From SHXO01 sp964523885 (lineage in GTDB: Bacteria; Pseudomonadota; Gammaproteobacteria; Burkholderiales; SHXO01): 64,000 nt of DNA. Shown one piece after another: positions 50,288 to 58,967 of this stretch. The translations under genes were made by a program, and so were the position numbers. Below the pieces are notes generated by a model. That model did no database searches. It saw only the letters and a program-made list of their open reading frames with translations, and was not told the DNA's origin. Position 1 is the stretch's first letter. Every line of letters begins with the position of its first letter. The stretch spans positions 124,001-188,000 of the forward strand of contig CAZFYX010000085.1 of the NCBI GenBank assembly GCA_964523885.1, given 5' to 3'.

Positions 50288-50446
50288 GGGAGGCTAGAGG
50301 CTAGAGGCGAGAGGCGAGAGGCTGGAGGGAAGGGGCTGCAGGTTGGGATGAGCCTGGCGCCGCAGTAAAGGCCGGCGCTTGTCCGCAGGCAGGCCTCGAG
50401 CTGCCTCCAGGCCCCTCTAGCCTCTAGCCTCTAGCCTCTCGCCTCG
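50288..50446. repeat. Inverted arrays of 9-base GAGGCTAGA units
   Basis: The left array (50288-50329) has about five tandem copies of GAGGCTAGA, drifting to GAGGCGAGA and GAGGCTGGA. The right array (50413-50446) has about four copies of the reverse complement, TCTAGCCTC. They are about 85 bases apart and fill the gap between the sigma factor gene and the next exported protein gene. They could pair into a long stem. Confidence 0.85.
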
Positions 50447-50455
50447 CGTCGCCGT

Positions 50456-51217
50456 TCAGTTCGGATCCGGCACGAACGCCGCCGGGAACGGATCCGGGCG
50501 ACCGCGCCGTTCCGGAATCACGCCCAGCGCGACCAGGTTCTCGCGGCTGTCATAGCGCAGCGCGATCACCTCGTTCGGCGTGGCCGACTCGCGCTCGAAC
50601 TCGACCCGGCGCGCGTGCGAGGTCTCGCCCCGTCCATGACCGGTGCCGAGGCTCGGCGCGGGGCTCGCGTTCCCGGCGCGATCGGCTTCCCCTGCAGCAC
50701 CGGACCGGGCCTGTGCAGCGGGGGCGGCCGGCCGCTCACGTTCCTCGGGCCCGAGCTGCACCTGCGGCGGCTCGGGCTTGCGCCGGAACAGGGCAACCCC
50801 GATCACGCCGACGTCGTTCGGGCGGCCAGTGCGGGCGGCGTAGGAATCGCCCAGGTCGGTGAAGTAGAAGGCGGCGGTGCGCTGCAGGCTCTTGCGCCAG
50901 CCCCTGATCTCGACGAATCCCCGCGCCGGAATCACGTAGCCGCTCTGCTGCGGGCTCGCGGTGGCACCGGTCACCACGTTCACGCCGTCGACCGAGACGA
51001 CCGCGAGCACGTCGCCGTCGCTGCGGTTGCGGATGCGGATCGCATACTCGTGGCCGGGCGTACCGGCGATGTAGTGCGCGTCGAAGCTGCGCTGGACCGG
51101 CAGCACGGTGTTGCTCTGCCGGTCCTGGATCGAGACCTCGGCCAGCGAGCCCAGCGCAAGGGCCGCGGGCGAGGCCGCCAGGCAGGCGAGGCCGGCGAGC
51201 AGACTGTGGAACCGCAT
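50456..51217 (-). CDS. Exported hypothetical protein
   Basis: A 253-residue protein with a signal peptide (residues 1-21, ASPAALALG). The N-terminal 130 residues look like a compact beta-rich domain: SLAEVSIQDRQSNTVLPVQR, GHEYAIRIRNRSDGDVLAVV, GYVIPARGFVEIRGWRKS. The C-terminal half is low-complexity and polar. GAGGAGC precedes the start. I do not recognise the family. It is encoded upstream of the ECF sigma gene on the same strand but separated from it by a repeat array, so co-transcription is uncertain. Confidence 0.65.
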   Translation of the reverse strand: MRFHSLLAGLACLAASPAALALGSLAEVSIQDRQSNTVLPVQRSFDAHYIAGTPGHEYAIRIRNRSDGDVLAVVSVDGVNVVTGATASPQQSGYVIPARGFVEIRGWRKSLQRTAAFYFTDLGDSYAARTGRPNDVGVIGVALFRRKPEPPQVQLGPEERERPAAPAAQARSGAAGEADRAGNASPAPSLGTGHGRGETSHARRVEFERESATPNEVIALRYDSRENLVALGVIPERRGRPDPFPAAFVPDPN

Positions 51218-51345
51218 TGGCGATGCTCCTCTGGTGGGTTGCTCCAGAGGCTGTAAACGCCGGGGTGCGGTGAAAGGGGTTAAACCGATGCCGCTGGTGC
51301 GCCTTGCTTCGCCTGCCCGCCAAGCGGCCGAGGGACGCAGAGACG

Positions 51346-52116
51346 TCAGGCGCCGCCCGTCACGGGCCCGACCTGCACGCCCCCGCTCTCCAGGGCGGTC
51401 CGGATCTCGCGCGCGAACGTCGCGGCGCCGGGCTCGTCCCCGTGGATGCACAGCGTGTGCGCCTGGATGTGCACCACCGTTCCGTCCGTCGCCACCACTT
51501 CGCCGCGCCGGACCATGCGCTCGACCTGCGCCACCGCACTGGCCGCGTCGCCGATCATCGCGTCGGCCCGGCTGCGCGGGGTCAGGCTGCCGTCGGCCTG
51601 GTAGGTGCGGTCTGCGAACACCTCGCTCGCCGCGCGCAGGCCGGCGGCCCGCGCAGCGCGGATGAGCTCGCTGCCGGCGAGTCCATAGAGCACGAGCTGC
51701 GGGTCGAAATCGCGCACGGCGTGCGCGATCGCCTCGGCCAGTCCCGCGTCGCGCGCGGCCATGTTGTAGAGCGCCCCGTGCGGCTTGACGTGGTGCAGAC
51801 GGGCCCCCTCCGCACGGCAGATGCCGGCGAGCGCGCCGACCTGATACAGCACGAAGCCGTGGACCTCCTCGGGCGTGACCCTCATCTCGCGCCGCCCGAA
51901 GCCGTGCAGGTCGGGCAGCGAAGGGTGCGCCCCGATTGCCACCCCACGCGCATGCGCCAGGCGCACGGTCCGCTGCATGGTGCGCGCATCGCCGGCATGG
52001 AATCCACAGGCGATATTGGCGGAGGTCACGTGCGCCAGCACCGCCTCATCGTCGCCCATGCGCCAGGCGCCGAAGCTTTCACCCATGTCACAGTTGAGGT
52101 CGAGCCGGATCGTCAT
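51346..52116 (-). CDS. pxpA: 5-oxoprolinase subunit A (LamB/YcsF)
   Basis: A 256-residue subunit of the prokaryotic ATP-dependent 5-oxoprolinase, which opens L-5-oxoproline to glutamate. The N-terminus LDLNCDMGESFGAWRMGDDE and the motifs SANIACGFHAGDARTM, GVAIGAHPSLPDLHGFGRRE and HHVKPHGALYNMAARD are diagnostic. The start follows CAGGAG. It is the last gene of pxpB-pxpC-pxpA, 20 bases after pxpC. Confidence 0.96.
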   Translation of the reverse strand: MTIRLDLNCDMGESFGAWRMGDDEAVLAHVTSANIACGFHAGDARTMQRTVRLAHARGVAIGAHPSLPDLHGFGRREMRVTPEEVHGFVLYQVGALAGICRAEGARLHHVKPHGALYNMAARDAGLAEAIAHAVRDFDPQLVLYGLAGSELIRAARAAGLRAASEVFADRTYQADGSLTPRSRADAMIGDAASAVAQVERMVRRGEVVATDGTVVHIQAHTLCIHGDEPGAATFAREIRTALESGGVQVGPVTGGA

Positions 52117-52136
52117 GCCGCGCTCCTGCAGCAGGT

Positions 52137-53141
52137 TCATGTGTGGCTGCGCAGCCGCACCGCCTCGCGCATGCGCGCCAGGTCGCGTTCGCGCTCGAGC
52201 AGCAGCGCCTGTGCCTCGTCCAGCGTGACCGGCCGGAAGCGCACCCCCGCGCCTGGCGGCACCTGCGCGAGCAGGGAGACGTCCACGCCGATCACTTCGC
52301 CCAGATGCGGATAGCCGCCGGTGGTCTGGCGGCTCGCCATGAGCACGATCGGCTCGCCGTCGGGCGGCACCTGGATGGTACCGAAGGTCACGCCCGCGGA
52401 CACCAGGCTGACCGCTTCGCCCGGCACCAGCTGCGGTCCGCTGAGGCGATAGCCCTGGCGGTCGGAGTTGCTGCCCACCCCGTACTCGCCGTTCATGAAG
52501 CGCTCGCGCGCCTCCTCGGTGAAGAGGGTCCAGTGCAGGCCGGGGATGAAGCGCAGGACCCATGGCGAGGGCAGCTGCAGTTCGACGCGCTCGGTGGCAG
52601 ACCAGCCCGGGTACACCATCGACGCGCGGCGCGAACCGAGCTTCTGGTGCAGCGACGGGAAGAACCCGGGATCGGCATCGAGCGTGGGCAGCAGGTCGCC
52701 GCGCTTGAGCGCGCGCCCCTGCCAGCCGCCGAATCCGCCGCGCAGGAAGGTGCTGCGACTGCCCAGCACCGGCTCGACCTGGAACCCGCCGGCAATGGCC
52801 ACGTAGGCACGGCACCCCCGCCGGCACGCGGCGAAGTCCAGCGCGCTGCCGGCACGCACCAGCACCGGCCGCGCCTTGGGCAGCGGCTCGCCGTTGACCC
52901 GTGCCTCGAAATCGCCGCCGCACACGGCGAGCAGCGCGTCGCGCGTCAGGGTGAAACCCGGGCCGACCAGCGTGATCTCGATGGTGGCCGCGTTGTCGTC
53001 GTTGCCGACGAGGATGTTGGCCAGGCGATGCGAGTACTCGTCCATGACGCCGCCGACGGGCACCCCATAGCGCTGGCAACCCCAGCGGCCGAGGTCCTGC
53101 AACGTGGACAGGATCCCGGCACGCAGCACCTTCAAGCCCAT
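52137..53141 (-). CDS. pxpC: 5-oxoprolinase subunit C
   Basis: A 334-residue biotin-dependent carboxylase-like (KipA) subunit of 5-oxoprolinase. Features are LKVLRAGILSTLQDLGRWG, GVPVGGVMDEYSHRLANILV and the C-terminal MASRQTTGGYPHLGEVIGVD. It forms the complex with PxpB. It starts 16 bases after the pxpB stop and ends 20 bases before pxpA. Confidence 0.95.
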   Translation of the reverse strand: MGLKVLRAGILSTLQDLGRWGCQRYGVPVGGVMDEYSHRLANILVGNDDNAATIEITLVGPGFTLTRDALLAVCGGDFEARVNGEPLPKARPVLVRAGSALDFAACRRGCRAYVAIAGGFQVEPVLGSRSTFLRGGFGGWQGRALKRGDLLPTLDADPGFFPSLHQKLGSRRASMVYPGWSATERVELQLPSPWVLRFIPGLHWTLFTEEARERFMNGEYGVGSNSDRQGYRLSGPQLVPGEAVSLVSAGVTFGTIQVPPDGEPIVLMASRQTTGGYPHLGEVIGVDVSLLAQVPPGAGVRFRPVTLDEAQALLLERERDLARMREAVRLRSHT

Positions 53142-53157
53142 GTCACGGCTCCCCGCA

Positions 53158-53898
53158 TCATGCGCCGCCGTCCACAGTGGACGCATGCATGCGCTCGAAC
53201 GCCTCGGCGCCGATGGCCACGAACTTCACCCGGTCGCCGGCGAGCAGCAGGCTCGGCGGATCGGCAGCGAGATCGAACAGCCGGATCGGGGTACGCCCGA
53301 TGACGTGCCAGCCGCCGGGGCTGTCGAACGGGTAGATGCCGGTGTGCTCGCCACCGATGGCCACGCTGCCCGCAGGCACGCGCGATCGCGGCGTGGCGCG
53401 GCGCGGGGTCACCAGCCGGTCGTCGAGCCCACAGAGGTAGGGGAAGCCGGGCATGAAGCCGAGCATGCCGACGAAGTACGTGGGCGCGGTATGCAGTTCG
53501 ACCAGCAGGGCCGGGGCGATCTGGTGGGCAAGTGCCAGCGCCCCGAGGTCCTCGCCGTACTCGCCGCCGTAGCACACGGGGATCTCGACCAGGCGCCCGG
53601 AGAGGCGCGTCTGCGCCTCCAGCCGCTCGAGGCAGGGTTCGACCCGCTGCCGCAGCAGCTCGAACGGGATGCGCTCGCGCTCGTCCGTCCCGGCGAGCTG
53701 CCACAGCAGCAATGGGTCGTAGTACAGGGTGACCGAGCAGAACGCCGGCACCACCTCGCGCACGCCGGGAATCGCGGCCTGCTCGAGCAGGTCGCACAGC
53801 GCGCGCACCCGGGCGGTGGCGGTCTCGCCGACGCGGTCGGCGACTTCGATTACCGCGGCACGATCACCGAGGGGCAGGATGTCCAGGCGACCGGGCAC
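53158..53898 (-). CDS. pxpB: 5-oxoprolinase subunit B
   Basis: A 246-residue KipI-like subunit of 5-oxoprolinase. It shows ILPLGDRAAVIEVADRV near the start, VEIPVCYGGEYGEDLGALA, FVGMLGFMPGFPYLCGLDDR and GSVAIGGEHTGIYPFDSPGG. In Bacillus the homologue KipI inhibits the sporulation kinase KinA, but the conserved pxpA-pxpC neighbours point to the enzyme role. It is the first gene of the operon. Confidence 0.95.
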   Translation of the reverse strand: MPGRLDILPLGDRAAVIEVADRVGETATARVRALCDLLEQAAIPGVREVVPAFCSVTLYYDPLLLWQLAGTDERERIPFELLRQRVEPCLERLEAQTRLSGRLVEIPVCYGGEYGEDLGALALAHQIAPALLVELHTAPTYFVGMLGFMPGFPYLCGLDDRLVTPRRATPRSRVPAGSVAIGGEHTGIYPFDSPGGWHVIGRTPIRLFDLAADPPSLLLAGDRVKFVAIGAEAFERMHASTVDGGA

Positions 53899-54036
53899 GG
53901 CTGGCGACAGGTGGTGAGGAAGGAGGAGAAGTCGAAGATAGTGGTTCCGGCGCCCGCTGCCAAGGGGCCCGGGGTCGCGGAGCGACGACGTTGGCCCGAG
54001 ACGGCCGCACGGCGTGCGCCGGTCCCGCCGCAGGCC

Positions 54037-54318
54037 TCAGTAGCAGCCGTCGCCCTCGGTGCTCTCGCGGCACACGGTGCGCGTGCGCTCGGCGTTGGTG
54101 GCGCACTGGTAGCGCTTGCCCTTGCACATCGCGCACCATGCCGTTTCCGTGCCGCGCGCCTTGAACACGCTCGGCACGATGGTCACGTCCATCACGCTGC
54201 AGCCGGGGATGGCGTCGGCGGTGAGGCGGTCGGGGCTCTTGCAGGCGGACAGCGCAAACATCAGGAGGGCAGCGGCCGCCAGAGCAGGCGGGCAGCCGCG
54301 GCACAAACGCAATGCCAT
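54037..54318 (-). CDS. Small cysteine-rich lipoprotein
   Basis: A 93-residue predicted lipoprotein with a lipobox LSAC at about residues 23-26. The mature part has cysteines in IPGCSVMD, WCAMCKGKRYQCAT, TVCRES and GDGCY, i.e. seven beyond the lipid-carrying one, including a CxxC. No family is recognised. It may be disulphide-bonded in the outer membrane or bind a metal. It follows the CBS-domain gene by only 7 bases on the same strand. Confidence 0.6.
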   Translation of the reverse strand: MALRLCRGCPPALAAAALLMFALSACKSPDRLTADAIPGCSVMDVTIVPSVFKARGTETAWCAMCKGKRYQCATNAERTRTVCRESTEGDGCY

Positions 54319-54325
54319 GGGCGGA

Positions 54326-54754
54326 TCAGGAGTGGATGTATTGTTCCAGCTGCTCGATCATGAAGCGCTGCTCGGAGATGACTTCCTTGACCACGTCCCC
54401 GATCGAGATGATGCCGATGACCTGCTTGCGCTCGAGCACCGGCAGGTGGCGCACGCGCTTGTCCGTCATCAGCGCCATGCACTGGTCCACGGACTGGTCC
54501 GGCCCGATGCACAGCACGCGCGAGGTCATGATCTCGCTCACCAGCGTCTCCTTCGACGACTTGCCCTGGAGGATCACCTTGCGGGCATAGTCGCGCTCGG
54601 AGAAGATGCCGACGAGATGGCCGTTGTCGAGCACGATCAGCGCGCCGACCTCATGGTCGGCCATGGTCTTGAGCGCATCGTACACGGTGGCACCCGGCGA
54701 GATTGTTAACAGCCGGGGCCGTTTTGCCTCGATGATCTGGCGCACGGTCTTCAT
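54326..54754 (-). CDS. Tandem CBS-domain protein
   Basis: A 142-residue protein made of two CBS domains (about residues 8-62 and 75-130), a Bateman module that binds adenine nucleotides. The first has LLTISPGATVYDALKTMADH and ALIVLDNGHLVGIFSERDYA, the second QSVDQCMALMTDKRVRHLPV and VIGIISIGDVVKEVISEQR. It has no enzymatic partner domain, so it likely senses energy state and acts on another protein. Confidence 0.92.
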   Translation of the reverse strand: MKTVRQIIEAKRPRLLTISPGATVYDALKTMADHEVGALIVLDNGHLVGIFSERDYARKVILQGKSSKETLVSEIMTSRVLCIGPDQSVDQCMALMTDKRVRHLPVLERKQVIGIISIGDVVKEVISEQRFMIEQLEQYIHS

Positions 54755-54883
54755 GCTCGAGCCCTCCCTTTGTGCAACACAGCAGACATGTGTGTGCTTC
54801 CCCCGGGCCCGAGTGTAGCGCCGCGGCCGCGCAGCTGCCAGCCTGACCTCCTGGGCAAGTAGCGCGCGGATGTAGGCACCCGG

Positions 54884-57800
54884 CTAGCGCAGCTCGGTCC
54901 AGGCCTTCTCCAGGCGCTTGAACGACACCGGATAGGGCGTCTTGAGCTGCTGCGCCCACAACGACACACGCAGTTCCTCCAGCATCCAGCGGAACTCCTC
55001 CAGGCCCGGCTCCCAGGCGCCGCGCTGGCGGTCGGCCTGCACCCGTCCCTGCCAAGCCTGCCACCACGACTGGATCTGCTGCATCCACTGGGCATCCTTG
55101 GCCGGGTTGATGCTGAACTTGTCCAGCCGGAACTGGATCGCCTTCAGATAGCGCGGGAAGTGCTTGAGCCGCGGGAGCGGCGTGGTGACGACGAACTGCG
55201 GCTTGAGCAGCTCCCTGAGCTGGTTGCGGATGTCGGTCATCGCGCGCTGCCACACCGGCACGCCGGGCTGGTTGATGCGCGGGCGCAGCGCCTGGTACTC
55301 GGTGAGGATCTCGCTCATCACCCGGCACACCTCGGAGGCGACGTCATTGAGCCGCGTCTTGGCCTTGGTCACCCGGGCCTGGAAGGCCGCGGCATCGCGG
55401 ACTGCATCGTCCTCCACGAAGAACGCGCGGTCGCAGATCGCATCGACCAGTTCCTGGCGCAGCCGGTCCGAGATCGCGCCCTTGTCCTGGCGGGCGCCCT
55501 CGAGCTCGAGCAGCAGGGCGTAGCGCAGCGACATCTCCTGGAAACCCGGCAGGTTGCGCGCCACGAACCTGACCTGCTCGGGTGCGGCAAGCTGGAACAG
55601 CCGGCGCAGGCCGCGATGCGTCGCCACCTGCGCGTCGTGCTCGGTGTCGAGCACCACCAGCGCGACCGAGTCGCCTTCGTCGAGCAGGGCCGGATAGCCG
55701 ATCAGCGACTGGCCGCCCCGGCTGAACTCGATCTGCTCGGGAAGCTCGCCGAAGTCCCAGGTGGTGAGACCCTTGCGCTCCAGCTTGTTGCGCGCGCTCT
55801 CGCTGAACTGGCGCCGCGCCTTGACCCCCAGCTGGGCGCGCAGCGCGGGCAGGTCGCGGCCCATCGCGAGCTCATGGCCCTCGTCGTCCACCACGCGGAA
55901 GTTCATGCGCAGGAAGGGTGGCAGGTCGGCGATGTCCCACGCGTCGAGCGGCACCTCGACGCCGGTCTTGCGCCCGATGGCGCCGGACAGTGCGGGCAGC
56001 AGGCCGCCCTCGCCGGGCTCCAGCACCTCCATCACCGCGGTGACGTACTGCGGCACCGGCACGAAGTGCTTGCGCAGGTTCTTCGGCAGCCCACGCACGA
56101 GGTGGCCGAGCTTGTCGCGCAGCAGGCCGGGCACCAGCCATTCGCAGCGCTGCTCGTCGACCTGGTTGAGCAGGTGCAGCGGCACCGTCATGGTCACGCC
56201 GTCGAGCGGATGGCCGGGCTCGAACTTGTAGGCGAGCGCATAGACCACGCCGCCGATCTCCATTGCCTCGGGAAAGCGCAGCTCGGTGATTTCCTCGGCC
56301 GAGTGACGCATGAGCAGGTCACGGGTGAGGAACAACAGCTTCGGGTTGCCCCGCTCCGCCTCGCGCCGCCAGCGCTCGAACTGCTGCGCGCTCCAGATCT
56401 CCTTCGGCACGATGGTGTCGTAGAACGCGAACACCTGCTCCTCGTCCACCAGCACGTCGTGGCGCCGCGACTTGTCCTCCAGCGCCTCGATCTCGTGCTT
56501 GAGCTCCTGGTTGTGCTTCAGGAACGCCCCCTGCGTGACCAGCAGCGCATGCACCAGGCCCTCCCGGATGAAGATCTCGTGCGCGGCCTGCGGATCGACC
56601 GGACCGTAGGCCACGCGCCGGCGCGACACCACCACCAGCCCGTACAGGGTCAGCCGCTCCCACGCGTAGGCCTGCCCACCGCTCTTCTCCCAGTGCGGAT
56701 CGTGGTAGGTGCGCTTGATCAGGTGCGCACCGACCCGCTCCAGCCATTGCGGATCGAGCGTTGCGACGGTACGCGCATACAGCCGGGTGGTCTCGGTGAG
56801 CTCGGCGGCCATCACCCACGGCGGCCCCTTCTTCTTCAGCGGCGAACCCGGGAAGATCGCGAACTTGATGCCGCGCGCACCGAGGTATGCGCCGGGATCC
56901 TCGGACTTCGCACCGATGTTGCCCAGCAGGCCGGAAAGGATCGCACGGTGCAGCTGGTCGTAGGTCGCCGGCGTCTCGTTGAAGCGCCACCCCAGCTCGG
57001 ACACCTGTGCGTGCAGCTGGCCATGCAGATCGCGCCACTCGCGCAGGCGCACGTAGGACAGGAAGGTCTCGCGGCACAGCTGGGCGAGCTTGCGGTTGGA
57101 CTTGCGATGCTTGATCGCGTCGTCGAAGAAGCCCCACAGCCGGATCAGGCCGAGGAACTCCGAGCGCTCGTCGAGGAACTGCGCGTGGGCCGTGTCGGCG
57201 CTCTCGGCCTTCTCCATCGGCCGGTCGCGCGGGTCCTGTATCGCCAGGCCCGAGGCAACGATCAGCATTTCGGTGAGGCAGTTCTCGTCCTTGGCTGCGA
57301 TGATCATGCGCGCGAGGCTGGGGTCGATCGGCAGCTCCGCGATGCGGGTCCCGATCGGCGTGAGGCGGCGCTGCTCGTCGACTGCGCCCAGCTCCATGAG
57401 CAGGCTGTAGCCGTCGGCGATGGCGCGAGACGAGGGCGCCTCGACGAACGGGAAGTCCTCCACCTCGCCCAGCTTGAGCGCCTTCATGCGCAGGATCACC
57501 GACGCCAGCGACGCGCGCAGGATCTCCGGATCGCTGAACGCGGGACGGGCCTGGAAGTCCTCCTCACCGTACAGGCGCACGCAGACCCCGCTCATGACCC
57601 GGCCGCAGCGGCCGGCGCGCTGGTCGGCGGAGGCGCGCGAGACCTTCTCGACCTGCAGCATCTCGTGCTTGTTGCGATAGCTGTAGCGGTTGACGCGGGC
57701 GAGCCCCGAATCGATGACGTACTTGATGCCGGGCACGGTCAGGGAGGTCTCTGCGACGTTGGTGGCGAGCACCACGCGCCGCATCCCGGACGGGTGGAAC

Positions 57801-58852
57801 ACCTGCTCCTGCTCCTGCGCGGACAGGCGCGCGAACAGCGGCAGGATGTCGAAGTGCTCGGCGCCGGAGCGGCCGCGGAAGGTGTGCTTGCGCAGCGCCT
57901 CCGCGGTTTCGCGGATCTCGCGCTCGCCGGGGAGAAACACCAGCACGTCGCCCGTGGCCGAGAGGCGGGTCAGGTCGTCCACCGTGTCGGCGATGGCCTC
58001 GGGCAGGTCGATCTCCTGCTCGTCCTCGTCCTGCCCTTCGAAGGGCCGGTAGCGCACCTCCACCGGGTAGAGCCGGCCCGAGACCTCGATCACCGGCGCA
58101 TCGTCGAAGTGCTCGGAGAAGCGCTTCGCGTCGATGGTCGCCGAGGTGATGATCAGCTTGAGCTCGGGCCGCTTGGGCAGTAGGCGCTTGACGTAGCCGA
58201 GCAGGAAGTCGATGTTGAGGCTGCGCTCGTGCGCCTCGTCGATGATGATGGTGTCGTAGGCATTGAGGAAGCGGTCGGTCTGCGTCTCGGCCAGCAGGAT
58301 GCCGTCGGTCATGACGCGCAGGAAGTTGTCCTCGCTCACCCGGTCGCTGAAGCGGACCCGGAACCCGACCTGCTGCCCGAGCGGTGAGCCCAGCTCGTGC
58401 GCGACCCGCGCGGCCACCGTGCGAGCAGCAATGCGGCGCGGCTGGGTGTGGGCGATCATGCCGTCGGCGCCCCGGCCCAGCTCCAGGCAGATCTTGGGCA
58501 GCTGCGTGGTCTTGCCGGAGCCGGTTTCCCCCGACAGGATCACCACCTGATGAGCGGCGATCGCGGCAGCGATCTCGTCCTTGCGCTCGCTGACCGGGAG
58601 CTCCTCCGGGTAGCGCACGCGCGGCAGGGCGGCGCGGCGCTGCGCGGCACGCTCAGCGGAGGCGACGATCTGCGCGGCCAGGCGCTGCGCCTCGGTCGCG
58701 TCGAGACGGCCGGCACGCTGCGCATCGAGGGCGCGCGACAGCGCCGCCCGCAACCGGTGGCGGTCGCGCAGCATGCAGTGGCCGATGCGGGACTGGAGGG
58801 CGCGGAGCGCGTCGAGGCCGGAGGCTGCCGCGGGCGGGGTCTGCTGGTTCAA
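54884..58852 (-). CDS. hrpA: ATP-dependent RNA helicase HrpA
   Basis: A DEAH-box helicase of about 1322 residues; E. coli HrpA has about 1300. Motif I is LSGETGSGKTTQLPKI, motif II IIIDEAHERSLNIDF, motif III ITSATIDAKRF, and motif VI QRAGRCGRV. The C-terminal DUF3418 half is complete to TPYPVSFKRLEKAWTELR. I chose a TTG start at 58852 (LNQQTPPAA) because it gives the expected length; the first ATG would be at 58774 and the open frame continues to 59077 in antisense to pncB. In E. coli it rescues stalled ribosomes. It is divergent from pncB across 115 bases. Confidence 0.95.
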   Translation of the reverse strand: MNQQTPPAAASGLDALRALQSRIGHCMLRDRHRLRAALSRALDAQRAGRLDATEAQRLAAQIVASAERAAQRRAALPRVRYPEELPVSERKDEIAAAIAAHQVVILSGETGSGKTTQLPKICLELGRGADGMIAHTQPRRIAARTVAARVAHELGSPLGQQVGFRVRFSDRVSEDNFLRVMTDGILLAETQTDRFLNAYDTIIIDEAHERSLNIDFLLGYVKRLLPKRPELKLIITSATIDAKRFSEHFDDAPVIEVSGRLYPVEVRYRPFEGQDEDEQEIDLPEAIADTVDDLTRLSATGDVLVFLPGEREIRETAEALRKHTFRGRSGAEHFDILPLFARLSAQEQEQVFHPSGMRRVVLATNVAETSLTVPGIKYVIDSGLARVNRYSYRNKHEMLQVEKVSRASADQRAGRCGRVMSGVCVRLYGEEDFQARPAFSDPEILRASLASVILRMKALKLGEVEDFPFVEAPSSRAIADGYSLLMELGAVDEQRRLTPIGTRIAELPIDPSLARMIIAAKDENCLTEMLIVASGLAIQDPRDRPMEKAESADTAHAQFLDERSEFLGLIRLWGFFDDAIKHRKSNRKLAQLCRETFLSYVRLREWRDLHGQLHAQVSELGWRFNETPATYDQLHRAILSGLLGNIGAKSEDPGAYLGARGIKFAIFPGSPLKKKGPPWVMAAELTETTRLYARTVATLDPQWLERVGAHLIKRTYHDPHWEKSGGQAYAWERLTLYGLVVVSRRRVAYGPVDPQAAHEIFIREGLVHALLVTQGAFLKHNQELKHEIEALEDKSRRHDVLVDEEQVFAFYDTIVPKEIWSAQQFERWRREAERGNPKLLFLTRDLLMRHSAEEITELRFPEAMEIGGVVYALAYKFEPGHPLDGVTMTVPLHLLNQVDEQRCEWLVPGLLRDKLGHLVRGLPKNLRKHFVPVPQYVTAVMEVLEPGEGGLLPALSGAIGRKTGVEVPLDAWDIADLPPFLRMNFRVVDDEGHELAMGRDLPALRAQLGVKARRQFSESARNKLERKGLTTWDFGELPEQIEFSRGGQSLIGYPALLDEGDSVALVVLDTEHDAQVATHRGLRRLFQLAAPEQVRFVARNLPGFQEMSLRYALLLELEGARQDKGAISDRLRQELVDAICDRAFFVEDDAVRDAAAFQARVTKAKTRLNDVASEVCRVMSEILTEYQALRPRINQPGVPVWQRAMTDIRNQLRELLKPQFVVTTPLPRLKHFPRYLKAIQFRLDKFSINPAKDAQWMQQIQSWWQAWQGRVQADRQRGAWEPGLEEFRWMLEELRVSLWAQQLKTPYPVSFKRLEKAWTELR

Positions 58853-58967
58853 GACGATGGGTCGGCGGGGCCGCGAGGCTTCGATTCTACCGCAGCGCCC
58901 CCGCCCGCCCCTCGGGCGGGGAACGCGGATTTCGGTCAGAATTCGCGGCTCCCGGCCGGACCCGCGC

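Noticed and set aside
55160..58183. A 1000-codon open frame on the plus strand opposite hrpA
   Set aside because: It is antisense to an unmistakable helicase, its translation is low-complexity (Leu/Arg/His/Gln/Val) and it has no domain. Long antisense frames are expected in DNA with this third-position G+C.
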